Below, one piece after another: positions 19,018 through 27,995 of a DNA stretch of 64,000 bases. The translations under genes were made by a program, and so were the position numbers. The number at the start of each line of letters is the position of its first letter. Within the stretch, counting starts at the first letter, position 1. Location of the stretch: assembly GCA_963811895.1 (NCBI GenBank), contig CAWETE010000012.1, forward strand, positions 124,001 to 188,000, read 5' to 3'. Source of the DNA: DASSUW01 sp963811895. GTDB taxonomy: Bacteria > Actinomycetota > Thermoleophilia > Solirubrobacterales > Solirubrobacteraceae. The notes beneath the pieces are model-generated. The model was not told the origin of the DNA and made no database searches. It worked only from the letters and a program-made list of their open reading frames with translations.

Positions 19018-19036
19018 GCTCCCTAGTATCGCAGCG

Positions 19037-19444
19037 GTGCAGTACACGGTGCTCGCGGTCGGCAAGGTGCGCCCGCCGTTCACGGACGACGTCCAGCACT
19101 ACCAGCGGCTGCTCGCACGCCACGCGCGGCTGTCGCTGATCGAGGTGCGCGAGGACGAGCAGGTCGAGCGGCGGATCCCCGAGCGCGCGTACGTCTCGCT
19201 GCTGGACGCCGACGGGCAGGCCTACGGCTCGGAGGAGTTCGCGCGCTGGATCGACGACCGCCGCCTGGCCGCGCGCGACGTCTGCTTCGTGGTCGGCGGC
19301 CCGTACGGCACCTCGCTCGACCACGTCGACCACAAGCTCTCGCTCGGCCCGATGACGCTCCCGCACCAGCTCGCGCGCGTGGTGCTGCTCGAGCAGCTCT
19401 TCCGCGCGCACAAGATCCTGGCCGGCGAGCCGTACCATCATTAG
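19037..19444 (+). CDS. rlmH: 23S rRNA (pseudouridine-1915-N3)-methyltransferase
   Basis: SPOUT-class methyltransferase that methylates pseudouridine 1915 in helix 69. GTG 19037 gives 135 residues, slightly short of the usual 155. The start YTVLAVGKVRPPFTDDVQHY, the cofactor knot CFVVGGPYGTSLDHV and the terminal LPHQLARVVLLEQLFRAHKILAGEPYHH are characteristic. Five bases separate it from argS, so the two are probably one transcript, which fits a shared translation theme. Confidence 0.95.
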   Translation: MQYTVLAVGKVRPPFTDDVQHYQRLLARHARLSLIEVREDEQVERRIPERAYVSLLDADGQAYGSEEFARWIDDRRLAARDVCFVVGGPYGTSLDHVDHKLSLGPMTLPHQLARVVLLEQLFRAHKILAGEPYHH

Positions 19445-19449
19445 CCGTC

Positions 19450-21036
19450 GTGCCGACTCCGATCGACGATCTCCGCACCGCCGTCGAGGCCGCCGCCGCC
19501 GAGCTCGGCAACGGCGCGACCGCGACGCCGACGCTGGAGCGGCCGAAGAAGGCCGGCTTCGGCGACTACTCGACGAATGCGGCGATGCTGCTGGCGCCCA
19601 AGCTCGGCGCGCCGCCGCGCGAGATCGCCGAGCGGCTCGGCGAGGCGCTGAGCGAGCGGCTCGGCGAGCGCGTCGAGAAGGTCGAGGTCGCCGGTCCCGG
19701 GTTCGTGAACGTCTACCTGTCGGACGCGTGGTACACGGCCGCGGCCGCGCACCTGCTGGACGCCGGGGACTGGGGCGCCGGCACGGCGGCCGAGCGCGAG
19801 CGGATCGTCGTCGAGTTCGTCTCCGCCAACCCGACCGGCCCGATCACCGCGGCCAGCGGCCGCCATGCCGCGTACGGGGACGCGCTGGCGCGGCTGCTCG
19901 AGTTCGCGGGCCACGACGTGTCGCGCGAGTACTACTTCAACGACGCGGGCGGGCAGCTGATCCGGCTCGGCGAGTCGATCCGCGCGCGAGCCCGCGGCGA
20001 GGCGGTGCCCGAGGACGGCTACCCGGGCGAGTACGTGACCGAGCTGGCGGACCGGATCGAGAACGCCTCCGAGCGAGACGCCGAGGACCTGGCCTTCGCC
20101 GGCGGCCAGCTCATGATCGAGCGGATCAAGGAGACGCTCGAGCGCTTCGGCGTCCGGTTCGACACCTGGTTCTCGGAGCGCAGCCTGCACGACGGGGCGA
20201 TCGAGCACGCGCTCGAGCGGGTGGAGAAGGCCGGCCACGCGTACCGGTCGGAGGGCGCGCTGTGGCTGAGGACCACCGACTTCGGCGACGACCAGGACCG
20301 CGTGATCGTCCGCTCGACCGGCGCCCCGACCTACTTCGCCGCCGACCTCGCCTACGTCGAGAACAAGCTCGAGCGCGGCTTCGAGCGCCAGATCACGCCG
20401 CTCGGCGCGGACCACCACGGCTACGTGCCGCGCTTCAAGGCGGCGCTCGCGGTGCTCGGCGGCGACCCCGACAAGCTCGAGATCCCGCTGCTGCAGTTCG
20501 TGCACATCGTCGAGCGCGGCCAGCGCGCGTCGATGTCCAAGCGCCGCGGCGAGTTCGTCACGCTCGACGAGCTGGTCGACCAGATCGGGGTCGACGCCAC
20601 GCGCTACTTCCTGCTCCAGCGCTCCAACGACTCGACGATCGATCTCGATCTGCAGCTCGCGACGGAGGAGTCGGCCGAGAACCCCGTCTACTACGTCCAG
20701 TACGCCCATGCGCGGATCGCCTCGATCCTGCGCAAGGCCGAGCGCGAGCCGGCCGTCGCCGACCTCACGCTGCATCCCTCCGAGCGCGAGCTGATCAAGA
20801 AGCTGCTCGCCTTCCCGGCCGAGGCCGCGGAGGCGGCCGAGCGCCGGGCGCCGCACCGGATCGCCGTCTACGTGCTCGAGCTGGCCCAGACCTTCACGGC
20901 GTTCTACCGCGACTGCAAGGTCGTCGGGGAGCCGGAGCCCGTCGAGGCGTTCAGGCTCGCCCTGTGCGTGGCCTCCCAGCGCACCCTCGCCCGCTCGCTC
21001 GGGCTGCTCGGGGTCTCCGCCCCCGACAGCATGTAG
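19450..21036 (+). CDS. argS: Arginyl-tRNA synthetase
   Basis: Charges tRNA-Arg. 528 residues: N-terminal Add-1 domain (to about 100), catalytic core, and anticodon-binding DALR domain at the end (YYVQYAHARIASILRKAE to LARSLGLLG). Core signature FVSANPTGPITAASGRHAAYGD lies where other ArgRS have NPTGPLHVGHGR, so the HIGH signature is replaced by a TAAS sequence; the KMSKS equivalent is RASMSKRRGEFV. Other active-site parts (EYYFNDAGGQ, YFAADLAYVENK, LGADHHGYVPR) are conserved. No second argS is in the window. Confidence 0.97.
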   Translation: MPTPIDDLRTAVEAAAAELGNGATATPTLERPKKAGFGDYSTNAAMLLAPKLGAPPREIAERLGEALSERLGERVEKVEVAGPGFVNVYLSDAWYTAAAAHLLDAGDWGAGTAAERERIVVEFVSANPTGPITAASGRHAAYGDALARLLEFAGHDVSREYYFNDAGGQLIRLGESIRARARGEAVPEDGYPGEYVTELADRIENASERDAEDLAFAGGQLMIERIKETLERFGVRFDTWFSERSLHDGAIEHALERVEKAGHAYRSEGALWLRTTDFGDDQDRVIVRSTGAPTYFAADLAYVENKLERGFERQITPLGADHHGYVPRFKAALAVLGGDPDKLEIPLLQFVHIVERGQRASMSKRRGEFVTLDELVDQIGVDATRYFLLQRSNDSTIDLDLQLATEESAENPVYYVQYAHARIASILRKAEREPAVADLTLHPSERELIKKLLAFPAEAAEAAERRAPHRIAVYVLELAQTFTAFYRDCKVVGEPEPVEAFRLALCVASQRTLARSLGLLGVSAPDSM

Positions 21037-21038
21037 CC

Positions 21039-21785
21039 CTACAGCTCGTTGAAGAAGTTCAGCCCCAGGCTGTCGAGCGCCTGCTGGGCCTCGATGTTGA
21101 GCGTCGTCAGCTCGCCGGTGAAGAGCAGGATGCCCATCGCGATCAGCACGGCGCCGGACAGCGCGGTGATGATCAGGTAGCGGTCGCGCAGCCAGCGGAA
21201 GGCGGTGGTGGCGCGGGTGAAGGCGATGGCGGTGAGCAGGAACGGGACGGCGAGCCCGGCGCTGTAGAACAGCAGCAGCACGGCGCCCTCGCCGACCGTG
21301 TCCTGCACCGAGGCGGCGGTGAGGATCGTGCCGAGGGTGGGGCCGACGCACGGCGTCCAGGCGAACGCGAAGGCCGCGCCGGCGATCAGCGGGCCGCCGG
21401 AGCCGGCGCGCGACATCAGCATGTCCGGCCGCCACTCGCGGTTGAGCTTCGGGACGAACGGCGTGAGCACGAACAGCACGCCGAGGGCGATGATGATCGC
21501 GCCGGCGACCTTGTCGAGCGTCCCGCGGCCGTCCTGCAGCGTCGAGCCGAGCGAGGTGGCGGTCATGCCCAGCGCCACGAAGACGACGGTGAAGGACAGG
21601 CAGAAGACGATCGCGGGCATCAGGATGCGGCTGAGGCGCTTCTCTCCCTGCTGGATCTCGGCCAGCGACATGCCCGAGACGGCGGACAGGTAGCCGGGCA
21701 CCAGCGGCAGCACGCACGGCGAGATGAAGGAGACGAAGCCGACCGCGAAGGCGGCGATGATCGTGGTGTCGACGCCGCCGGTCAT
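21039..21785 (-). CDS. ccdA: CcdA-type thiol:disulfide transmembrane transporter
   Basis: 248 residues with six predicted TM helices. The paired redox cysteines sit in FISPCVLPLVPGYLSAV (TM1) and FAWTPCVGPTLGTI (TM4). CcdA moves reducing equivalents from thioredoxin across the membrane to reduce apocytochrome c and the ResA/CcmG thioredoxin. ATG 21785 overlaps the ccmH stop (ATGA). Last gene of the minus-strand dsbE-ccmH-ccdA unit; it is tail-to-tail with argS, 2 bp apart. Confidence 0.95.
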   Translation of the reverse strand: MTGGVDTTIIAAFAVGFVSFISPCVLPLVPGYLSAVSGMSLAEIQQGEKRLSRILMPAIVFCLSFTVVFVALGMTATSLGSTLQDGRGTLDKVAGAIIIALGVLFVLTPFVPKLNREWRPDMLMSRAGSGGPLIAGAAFAFAWTPCVGPTLGTILTAASVQDTVGEGAVLLLFYSAGLAVPFLLTAIAFTRATTAFRWLRDRYLIITALSGAVLIAMGILLFTGELTTLNIEAQQALDSLGLNFFNEL

Positions 21786-22213
21786 CGGTCGAAGGCGCTC
21801 AGCTCGGCGTCGAGCCGGCGCGCGTCGTCGGGGTCGAGCTCGGGCCCGGCGGGTGCGGCCTCGGTCCGCCGCCAGCGGCGCGCCACGACCGCGATGCCAA
21901 GGGCGGCCAGCGCCACCAGGGCGGCCGGGACCAGCCATGCCGCGACGTCGAAGCCCTCGCTGGGCGGCTCGGCCAGCACGTCCGGGCCGTACTCCTCCAC
22001 CAGCGCCGCCTTGATCTCCTCCTTCGTCATCCCCTCGGCGATGCGGGCGCGGATGAACGCGCGCTCCTGGTCGGCCACGGGGGCGGTGGAGATGTTGAGC
22101 GCCGTCCGGCACTCGACGCACATCACCTCGTCCTCGACGTCGGGGAGCGTGGTCTGCGGCTCGGCCGCCGCGGTGAGGCCGAGGATGAGCAGCAACGCGA
22201 CGAGCAGCCTCAC
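21782..22213 (-). CDS. ccmH: Cytochrome c maturation protein CcmH (CcmH/CycL family)
   Basis: 143 residues: signal peptide (LLVALLLILGLTAAAEP), extracytoplasmic domain with the CxxC motif EDEVMCVECRTALNIS near residue 33, the three-helix bundle (ERAFIRARIAEGMTKEEIKAALVEEYG), and a C-terminal TM anchor (WLVPAALVALAALGIAVVA). It holds and reduces the apocytochrome CXXCH before haem ligation. The GTG start overlaps the end of the upstream thioredoxin gene and the stop overlaps ccdA, giving a fully coupled three-gene operon. Confidence 0.93.
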   Translation of the reverse strand: MRLLVALLLILGLTAAAEPQTTLPDVEDEVMCVECRTALNISTAPVADQERAFIRARIAEGMTKEEIKAALVEEYGPDVLAEPPSEGFDVAAWLVPAALVALAALGIAVVARRWRRTEAAPAGPELDPDDARRLDAELSAFDR

Positions 22214-22744
22214 AGCAACGGCTCCAGGTGCTCGTCGAGCCAGGCCTGCGTGACCGGGCCGCGGCGAGCGGCGGCGATGCGGCCCTCGCGGTCGATCAGG
22301 AAGGTCTCGGGGTAGCCGGTGACGCCGAGCTCACGGCCGTACTCGCGGTCCGCGGTCGCGCAGGCTCGGGAAATCGATCTCCTTCTCCCGCAGGAACTTC
22401 AAGGCGTCCTCCTGCGCGTCCTGGGTGTCGATGCCGAGCACCAGCCCGCCCTGTGGGGAGATCTTCTCGTGCGTGCGCTGGAGCAGCGGCATCTCGGACA
22501 CGCACGGCGGGCACCACGACGCCCACACGTTCAGCACGACCACCTTGCCCTCGTGCTCGGCCAGCGATCCGGTGCCCTCGGCGCCCAGCCTCGGGAGGTC
22601 CTGGACCGGCGCCTCGACCCGCTCGCCGTCGGCCAGGCGCTCGTCGATCGAGGTGTCCGGGCCGTTCGACGCGACGCCGTAGGTGAGCAGCGCCACGAGC
22701 GCCGCGGCGGCGATCACGACGGGCCAATAGACGCGCGGGCGCAC
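22210..22744 (-). CDS. Membrane-anchored thioredoxin of cytochrome c maturation (CcmG/DsbE/ResA-like), one +1 frameshift
   Basis: N-terminal TM anchor (YWPVVIAAAALVALLTYGV) and a thioredoxin fold with NVWASWCPPCVSEMPLLQ (CxxC). It reduces apocytochrome c thiols using electrons from CcdA. The frame shifts near 22349-22357: DFPSLRDR continues as DREYGRELGVTGYPETFLID and ends REGRIAAARRGPVTQAWLDE to TGA 22210. Removing one base gives 177 residues with the cis-Pro segment (GYPETF) intact, so it is probably functional. GTG 22744 is the likely start. Heads the operon with ccmH and ccdA. Confidence 0.9.
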
Positions 22745-22786
22745 GTGTTGAAGGGTAGTGGCGGGCCGGTAGACTGCCCGCGACCC

Positions 22787-22858
22787 GCGGGCGTTGTCCA
22801 ATGGTTAAGACGCTGGCTTCCCAAGCCAGAAATGGGGGTTCGATTCCCCTCGCCCGCT
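22787..22858 (+). tRNA. tRNA-Gly (anticodon CCC)
   Basis: A 72 nt cloverleaf. Acceptor GCGGGCG pairs with CGCCCGC; the anticodon stem CTGGC/GCCAG closes loop TTCCCAA with anticodon CCC, reading GGG; the T-loop is TTCGATT on a GGGGG/CCCCT stem; discriminator base T. The D-stem has three clear pairs (GTC/GAC). CCA is not encoded. It is divergent from the ccm thioredoxin gene and ends only 4 nt before the macro-domain coding region. Confidence 0.93.
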
Positions 22859-22862
22859 CTCT

Positions 22863-23360
22863 CTGATCACCCTCCACCTCGGTGACATCACGACGGACGG
22901 CGAGGCCGACGCCATCGTCAACGCGGCCAACTCGAGCCTGCTCGGAGGCGGCGGCGTCGACGGCGCCATCCACCGGGCGGCCGGGCCGGAGCTGCTCGAG
23001 CAGTGCCGCCTGCTGGGCGGCTGCGACACCGGCGACGCGAAGATCACCGGCGCCGGGCGGCTGCCGATGAAGCACGTCATCCACGCCGTCGGCCCGGTCT
23101 GGCGCGGAGGGGAGAGCGGCGAGCCCGAGCTGCTGGCCTCCTGCTACCGCCGCGCGATCGAGCTTGCCGCCGGGCACGGGTGCCGCCGCGTCGCCTTCCC
23201 GGCGATCTCGGCCGGCATCTACGGCTACCCGCTCGAGCAGGCCGCCGAGGTGGCGCTACGCGCGACGGCCGAGGCGCTCGAGCGCCACCCCGAGGTCGAG
23301 GAGGCTCGCTTCTGGCTCTTCGACCAGCGCGCCTACGACGCGTTCTCAGACGCGCTCTAG
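22863..23360 (+). CDS. Macro-domain (ADP-ribose / O-acetyl-ADP-ribose binding) protein with probable CTG start
   Basis: A single macro domain of 165 residues: HLGDITTDGEADAIVNAANS, the GGGGVDGAIHRAAGPEL loop, ITGAGRLPMKHVIHAVGP, and VAFPAISAGIYGYPLEQAA. Such proteins deacetylate O-acetyl-ADP-ribose or remove ADP-ribose from targets. The conserved domain already starts at 22866, directly after the tRNA. In this frame no ATG, GTG or TTG exists between the stop at 22806 and the conserved region, so CTG 22863 is the only plausible start. There is no room for a Shine-Dalgarno outside the tRNA. The 3' end overlaps the next gene by 15 bp. Confidence 0.88.
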   Translation: MITLHLGDITTDGEADAIVNAANSSLLGGGGVDGAIHRAAGPELLEQCRLLGGCDTGDAKITGAGRLPMKHVIHAVGPVWRGGESGEPELLASCYRRAIELAAGHGCRRVAFPAISAGIYGYPLEQAAEVALRATAEALERHPEVEEARFWLFDQRAYDAFSDAL

Positions 23361-23771
23361 GACAACCACCGGGATCTCGCGCTCGGTGCGCTGCTGGTAC
23401 TCGTCGTAGGCCGGCCAGTGGCTCACCATCTCCTGCCACATCGCCGGCTTCTCGTCGGCCGTTGCCGTGCGCGCGCGGGCGCGGAAGCGGTCGGCGAGGA
23501 CCTGGACCTCGACCTCCGGCTGCTCGGTCAGGTTCTGGTACCAGGCCGGCGGCTCGGGCCACCCGCCCTTCGAGGCCACGATCAGGTAGTCGTCGCCGCT
23601 GCGCCCGTAGATCAGCGGCGTCGTCCGCTCCTCGCCGGAGCGCCGGCCGGTGGTGGTGAGCAGCAGGATCGAGCTGCCGTGCTGCCAGTCGTGGCCGAGC
23701 TCGCCGCCGGTCTCGCGGTAGGCGCGGACGTGCTCGGGGCCGAAGAGGTGGGATGCGTCCTGGCGGGCCAT
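23346..23771 (-). CDS. Deazaflavin (F420)-dependent nitroreductase-family oxidoreductase
   Basis: 141 residues, Ddn/nitroreductase family with split beta-barrel fold. The signature SSILLLTTTGRRSGEERTTP, then IVASKGGWPEPPAWYQNL, and PEVEVQVLADRFRARAR are characteristic. Members use reduced coenzyme F420 to reduce quinones or nitro compounds, or are of unknown substrate; F420 use fits an actinobacterial host. ATG at 23771. It is convergent with the macro-domain gene. Confidence 0.9.
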   Translation of the reverse strand: MARQDASHLFGPEHVRAYRETGGELGHDWQHGSSILLLTTTGRRSGEERTTPLIYGRSGDDYLIVASKGGWPEPPAWYQNLTEQPEVEVQVLADRFRARARTATADEKPAMWQEMVSHWPAYDEYQQRTEREIPVVVLERV

Positions 23772-23793
23772 GCCGCCAGGTTACGCCGCAGCG

Positions 23794-24012
23794 CTACCAG
23801 GCCTGGCTCGTGCCGCAGTGCGGGCAGCCGACCGAGGTCGTGACCTCGGCCTTGAAGGCGTAGCCGCAGTGGCAGGAGTAGAGCGCATGGTCCTCGGGGC
23901 CGCCGCTGCGCTTGGCGCGGGCGAGGGTCTGGAGGACGGCGTTGCGGGTCCGGGACCGGCCGTCATGGCGGTCGCGGCGGTGGCGGTGGGGGAATGTGGC
24001 GGTGAGGTGCAT
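23794..24012 (-). CDS. Small zinc-ribbon protein
   Basis: 72 residues. The N-terminal half is basic (HRHRRDRHDGRSRTRN) and the C-terminal half has two Cys pairs, YSCHCGYAF and VGCPHCGTSQAW, forming a likely zinc ribbon. Start ATG 24012 is preceded by an AGG-containing site. Not assigned to a named family by me; the zinc knuckle suggests nucleic-acid or protein binding. Separated by 22 bp from the downstream F420-type gene and probably co-transcribed with it. Confidence 0.72.
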   Translation of the reverse strand: MHLTATFPHRHRRDRHDGRSRTRNAVLQTLARAKRSGGPEDHALYSCHCGYAFKAEVTTSVGCPHCGTSQAW

Positions 24013-24088
24013 CGTGCGGTTACCTGAGATGAACGCCGGACTTGTACGAATGTTTCTCGGCCTCTTGTTGCAAACCTTTATGTGTTCT

Positions 24089-24118
24089 TTGACACGAGGT
24101 AACTGACGATCGTCTAGT
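24089..24118 (+). promoter_or_regulatory. Possible promoter of the ccmE operon
   Basis: TTGACA (24089-24094), 18 bp spacer, TCTAGT (24113-24118). It sits in an unusually AT-rich patch (about 24041-24110) of the 161 bp gap between the zinc-ribbon gene and ccmE. The predicted transcript start near 24125 leaves a leader of about 50 nt. Confidence 0.45.
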
Positions 24119-24173
24119 TCCGGGCGCGTTGGGGCAGCGCCTTCCGGATGCACGCTCGCCATAATCGAGGGCG

Positions 24174-24569
24174 ATGGATCCCGCCAGGAAGCGCACGGTC
24201 CGGCTCGTGGTGGCGCTGAGCGCCGCGGTCCTGCTGGCCGGCGCGCTCGTGTACACGAGCTTCTCGGCCTCGAGCGAGGCGCGCAGCCCGAGCCAGCTCC
24301 TGAGCGCGGCCGAGCCGGGCAAGACCTACCAGCTCACCGGCAAGGTGGTGCCCGGCTACGACCGCGAGGGGACCGTCACCCACTTCAGGGTGCGCGACCG
24401 CACGGGCAACGTCTCGGTCCCGGTCCGCTACGAGGGCGTGCTGCCCGACCCCTTCCGCGCCGGGCGCGAGGTCATCGTGGACGTCCGCAAGGAGGGCGGC
24501 GTGTTCGTCGGCGAGAAGGACTCGCTGGTGACCAAGTGCCCGTCGAAGTTCACGGCCGAAGAAACCTAG
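24174..24569 (+). CDS. ccmE: Haem chaperone CcmE, cysteine variant
   Basis: 131 residues: N-terminal TM anchor (TVRLVVALSAAVLLAGALVY) and an OB-fold domain (YQLTGKVVPGYDREGTVTHF, SVPVRYEGVLPDPFRAGREV). CcmE binds haem covalently before delivery to CcmF. The canonical site is HxxxY; here the position reads VTKCPSKFTAEE, so Cys replaces His, as in the known CxxxY class, and Phe replaces Tyr. First gene of the plus-strand cytochrome c maturation set; the ccmF ATG follows its stop by one base. Confidence 0.93.
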   Translation: MDPARKRTVRLVVALSAAVLLAGALVYTSFSASSEARSPSQLLSAAEPGKTYQLTGKVVPGYDREGTVTHFRVRDRTGNVSVPVRYEGVLPDPFRAGREVIVDVRKEGGVFVGEKDSLVTKCPSKFTAEET

Positions 24570-24570
24570 G

Positions 24571-26750
<2,180 letters not shown>

Positions 26751-26754
<4 letters not shown>

Positions 26755-27050
26755 TCGACCTGCTCGTCATCTTCGTCGTGCTCGCCCTCGTGGTGCTGCT
26801 CGTCACCGCGCCGCTGCGCTCGCGGCGCGCGGAGGAGACGGGCGAGAACGCCGAGCGGGCGGAGCTGGAGGCGGCGCGCGACGCCAAGTACCGCGAGATC
26901 CGCGACGCCGAGCTCGACTACCGGGTCGGCAAGCTCTCCGAGGCCGACTGGCGCGCGCTCGACCGGGGCCTGCGCGCGGAGGCCGTCGCCATCCTGCGGC
27001 AGCTCGACGAGCTCGACTCTCCAACCTCGGGCGAGGAGCGGCGTTCCTAG
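26751..27050 (+). CDS. Short CcmI/CycH-like membrane protein
   Basis: 99 residues starting at TTG 26751, overlapping the ccmF stop by 3 bp. One N-terminal TM helix (LLVIFVVLALVVLLVTAPL) is followed by a charged, probably coiled-coil segment (ELEAARDAKYREIRDAELDYRVGKLSEADWRALD). The helix plus coiled coil resembles the N-terminal part of CcmI; the TPR domain of classical CcmI is missing. The position right after ccmF supports a role in cytochrome c maturation (inference). Confidence 0.78.
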
Positions 27051-27054
27051 ATGC

Positions 27055-27604
27055 ATGAGACGGACACTGATCCTCTGCGCAGGGGCGCTGCTGATCGCCG
27101 CACCCGCGAGCGCTCACGAGAAGCACGGCAAGCACGCGAAGGTCTCCAAGGCGCACCTGGAGGCCACTGAGGCCGCGACTGCGGCGGGCATCCCGGACGC
27201 CCGCGGCCGCGCTCATCTGGTCGACGGCCGCAAGCACGACCATGTCACGCTGCACATGAAGGGTCTCGAGCCCGGTGAGACGTATCTGTGGCACGTCCAC
27301 CAGGCGACGGCCGAGGGCGATCCGTGCGCGGCGGGCAGCACGGTCGGCAACCCGGCGCCGTACCCGGGCTGGACCTACCGCGAGCTGAAGGCGCGGGACT
27401 CCGGCAACGCCAACTCCAAGGGCCGCTCCAGCACCTTCCCGGTCGCCGAGGAGGAGAGCGAGGGCGACTTCTACGTGAACGTCCATCTCGAGGACGGGAC
27501 CGTGATCGCGTGCGGCGTGCTCGAGCGCAAGCGCGGCGGCCACCACAAGGGCCACGACAAGCCCGACGGGCCACCACGGCCATGGCAAGCCCGATCACGA
27601 CTGA
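27055..27604 (+). CDS. Secreted His-rich protein, one +1 frameshift
   Basis: Signal peptide (TLILCAGALLIAAPASAHE) and mature part with HEKHGKHAKVSKAH at the N-terminus, a middle beta domain (HVTLHMKGLEPGETYLWHVH, DPCAAGSTVGNPAPYPGW, EGDFYVNVHLEDGTVIACGV) and a His/Lys/Gly/Asp C-terminus. The middle is reminiscent of CHRD or Cu/Zn-SOD-like sandwiches, without certainty. A +1 shift near 27571 extends the tail to HHGHGKPDHD and TGA 27604, giving 182 residues; without it the frame runs into low-complexity sequence. Metal binding is likely. It follows the ccm genes by 4 bp, so it may supply or buffer metal for the cytochromes. Confidence 0.7.
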
Positions 27605-27639
27605 CAAGTCCCTGGGGGCAGCTGCCCAGTCAGCCCTCG

Positions 27640-27673
27640 GGGCCGGAGGCACGTCCCGTCCAGCCTCCGGCCC
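27640..27673 (+). terminator. Terminator-like hairpin before secG
   Basis: GGGCCGGAGG (27640-27649) and CCTCCGGCCC (27664-27673) form a perfect 10 bp stem with a 14 nt loop. No T-tract. It lies 36 bp after the corrected stop of the His-rich gene and probably ends the ccmE-ccmF transcript. Confidence 0.65.
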
Positions 27674-27752
27674 GTTCCGGTCGCGACCGCCCTGCCACCT
27701 ACCCCCGGTAGGGCGCGTCGCGGCCGGCGGGAGCTAGTACCCTGGGCTGCCG

Positions 27753-27980
27753 ATGCTCCAGTCGGCGCTGTCAGTCCTGCAGGTCTTCGTCTCGGTCATC
27801 CTGATCTTCCTGATCCTGCTCCACTCGGGGAAGGACGCGGGGATGTCGGGCGCCTTCGGCGTCGGTGGCGGGGCGGGCGGAAGCACCGGCGGCTCGCTCA
27901 TGGAGCGCAACCTGGACCGCTGGACGATCTTCTTCGCCATCGTGTTCGCGGTGAACACGATCGTGCTCTTGAAGATCTAG
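27753..27980 (+). CDS. secG: Preprotein translocase subunit SecG
   Basis: 75 residues: two TM helices (LQVFVSVILIFLILLHSG and IFFAIVFAVNTIVLL) around the Gly/Ser-rich FGVGGGAGGSTGGSLMERNLDR loop, the standard SecG pattern. It joins SecYE in the membrane and assists SecA-driven export. In many Gram-positives secG lies after the gap-pgk-tpiA operon; here it is 21 kb away, separated by a large block. Confidence 0.94.
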   Translation: MLQSALSVLQVFVSVILIFLILLHSGKDAGMSGAFGVGGGAGGSTGGSLMERNLDRWTIFFAIVFAVNTIVLLKI

Positions 27981-27995
27981 CGCCGGCTCCGCCAC

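Noticed and set aside
22787..22870. tRNA-Gly as an integration (att) site
   Set aside because: No integrase, no 3' tRNA duplicate and no mobile genes nearby.
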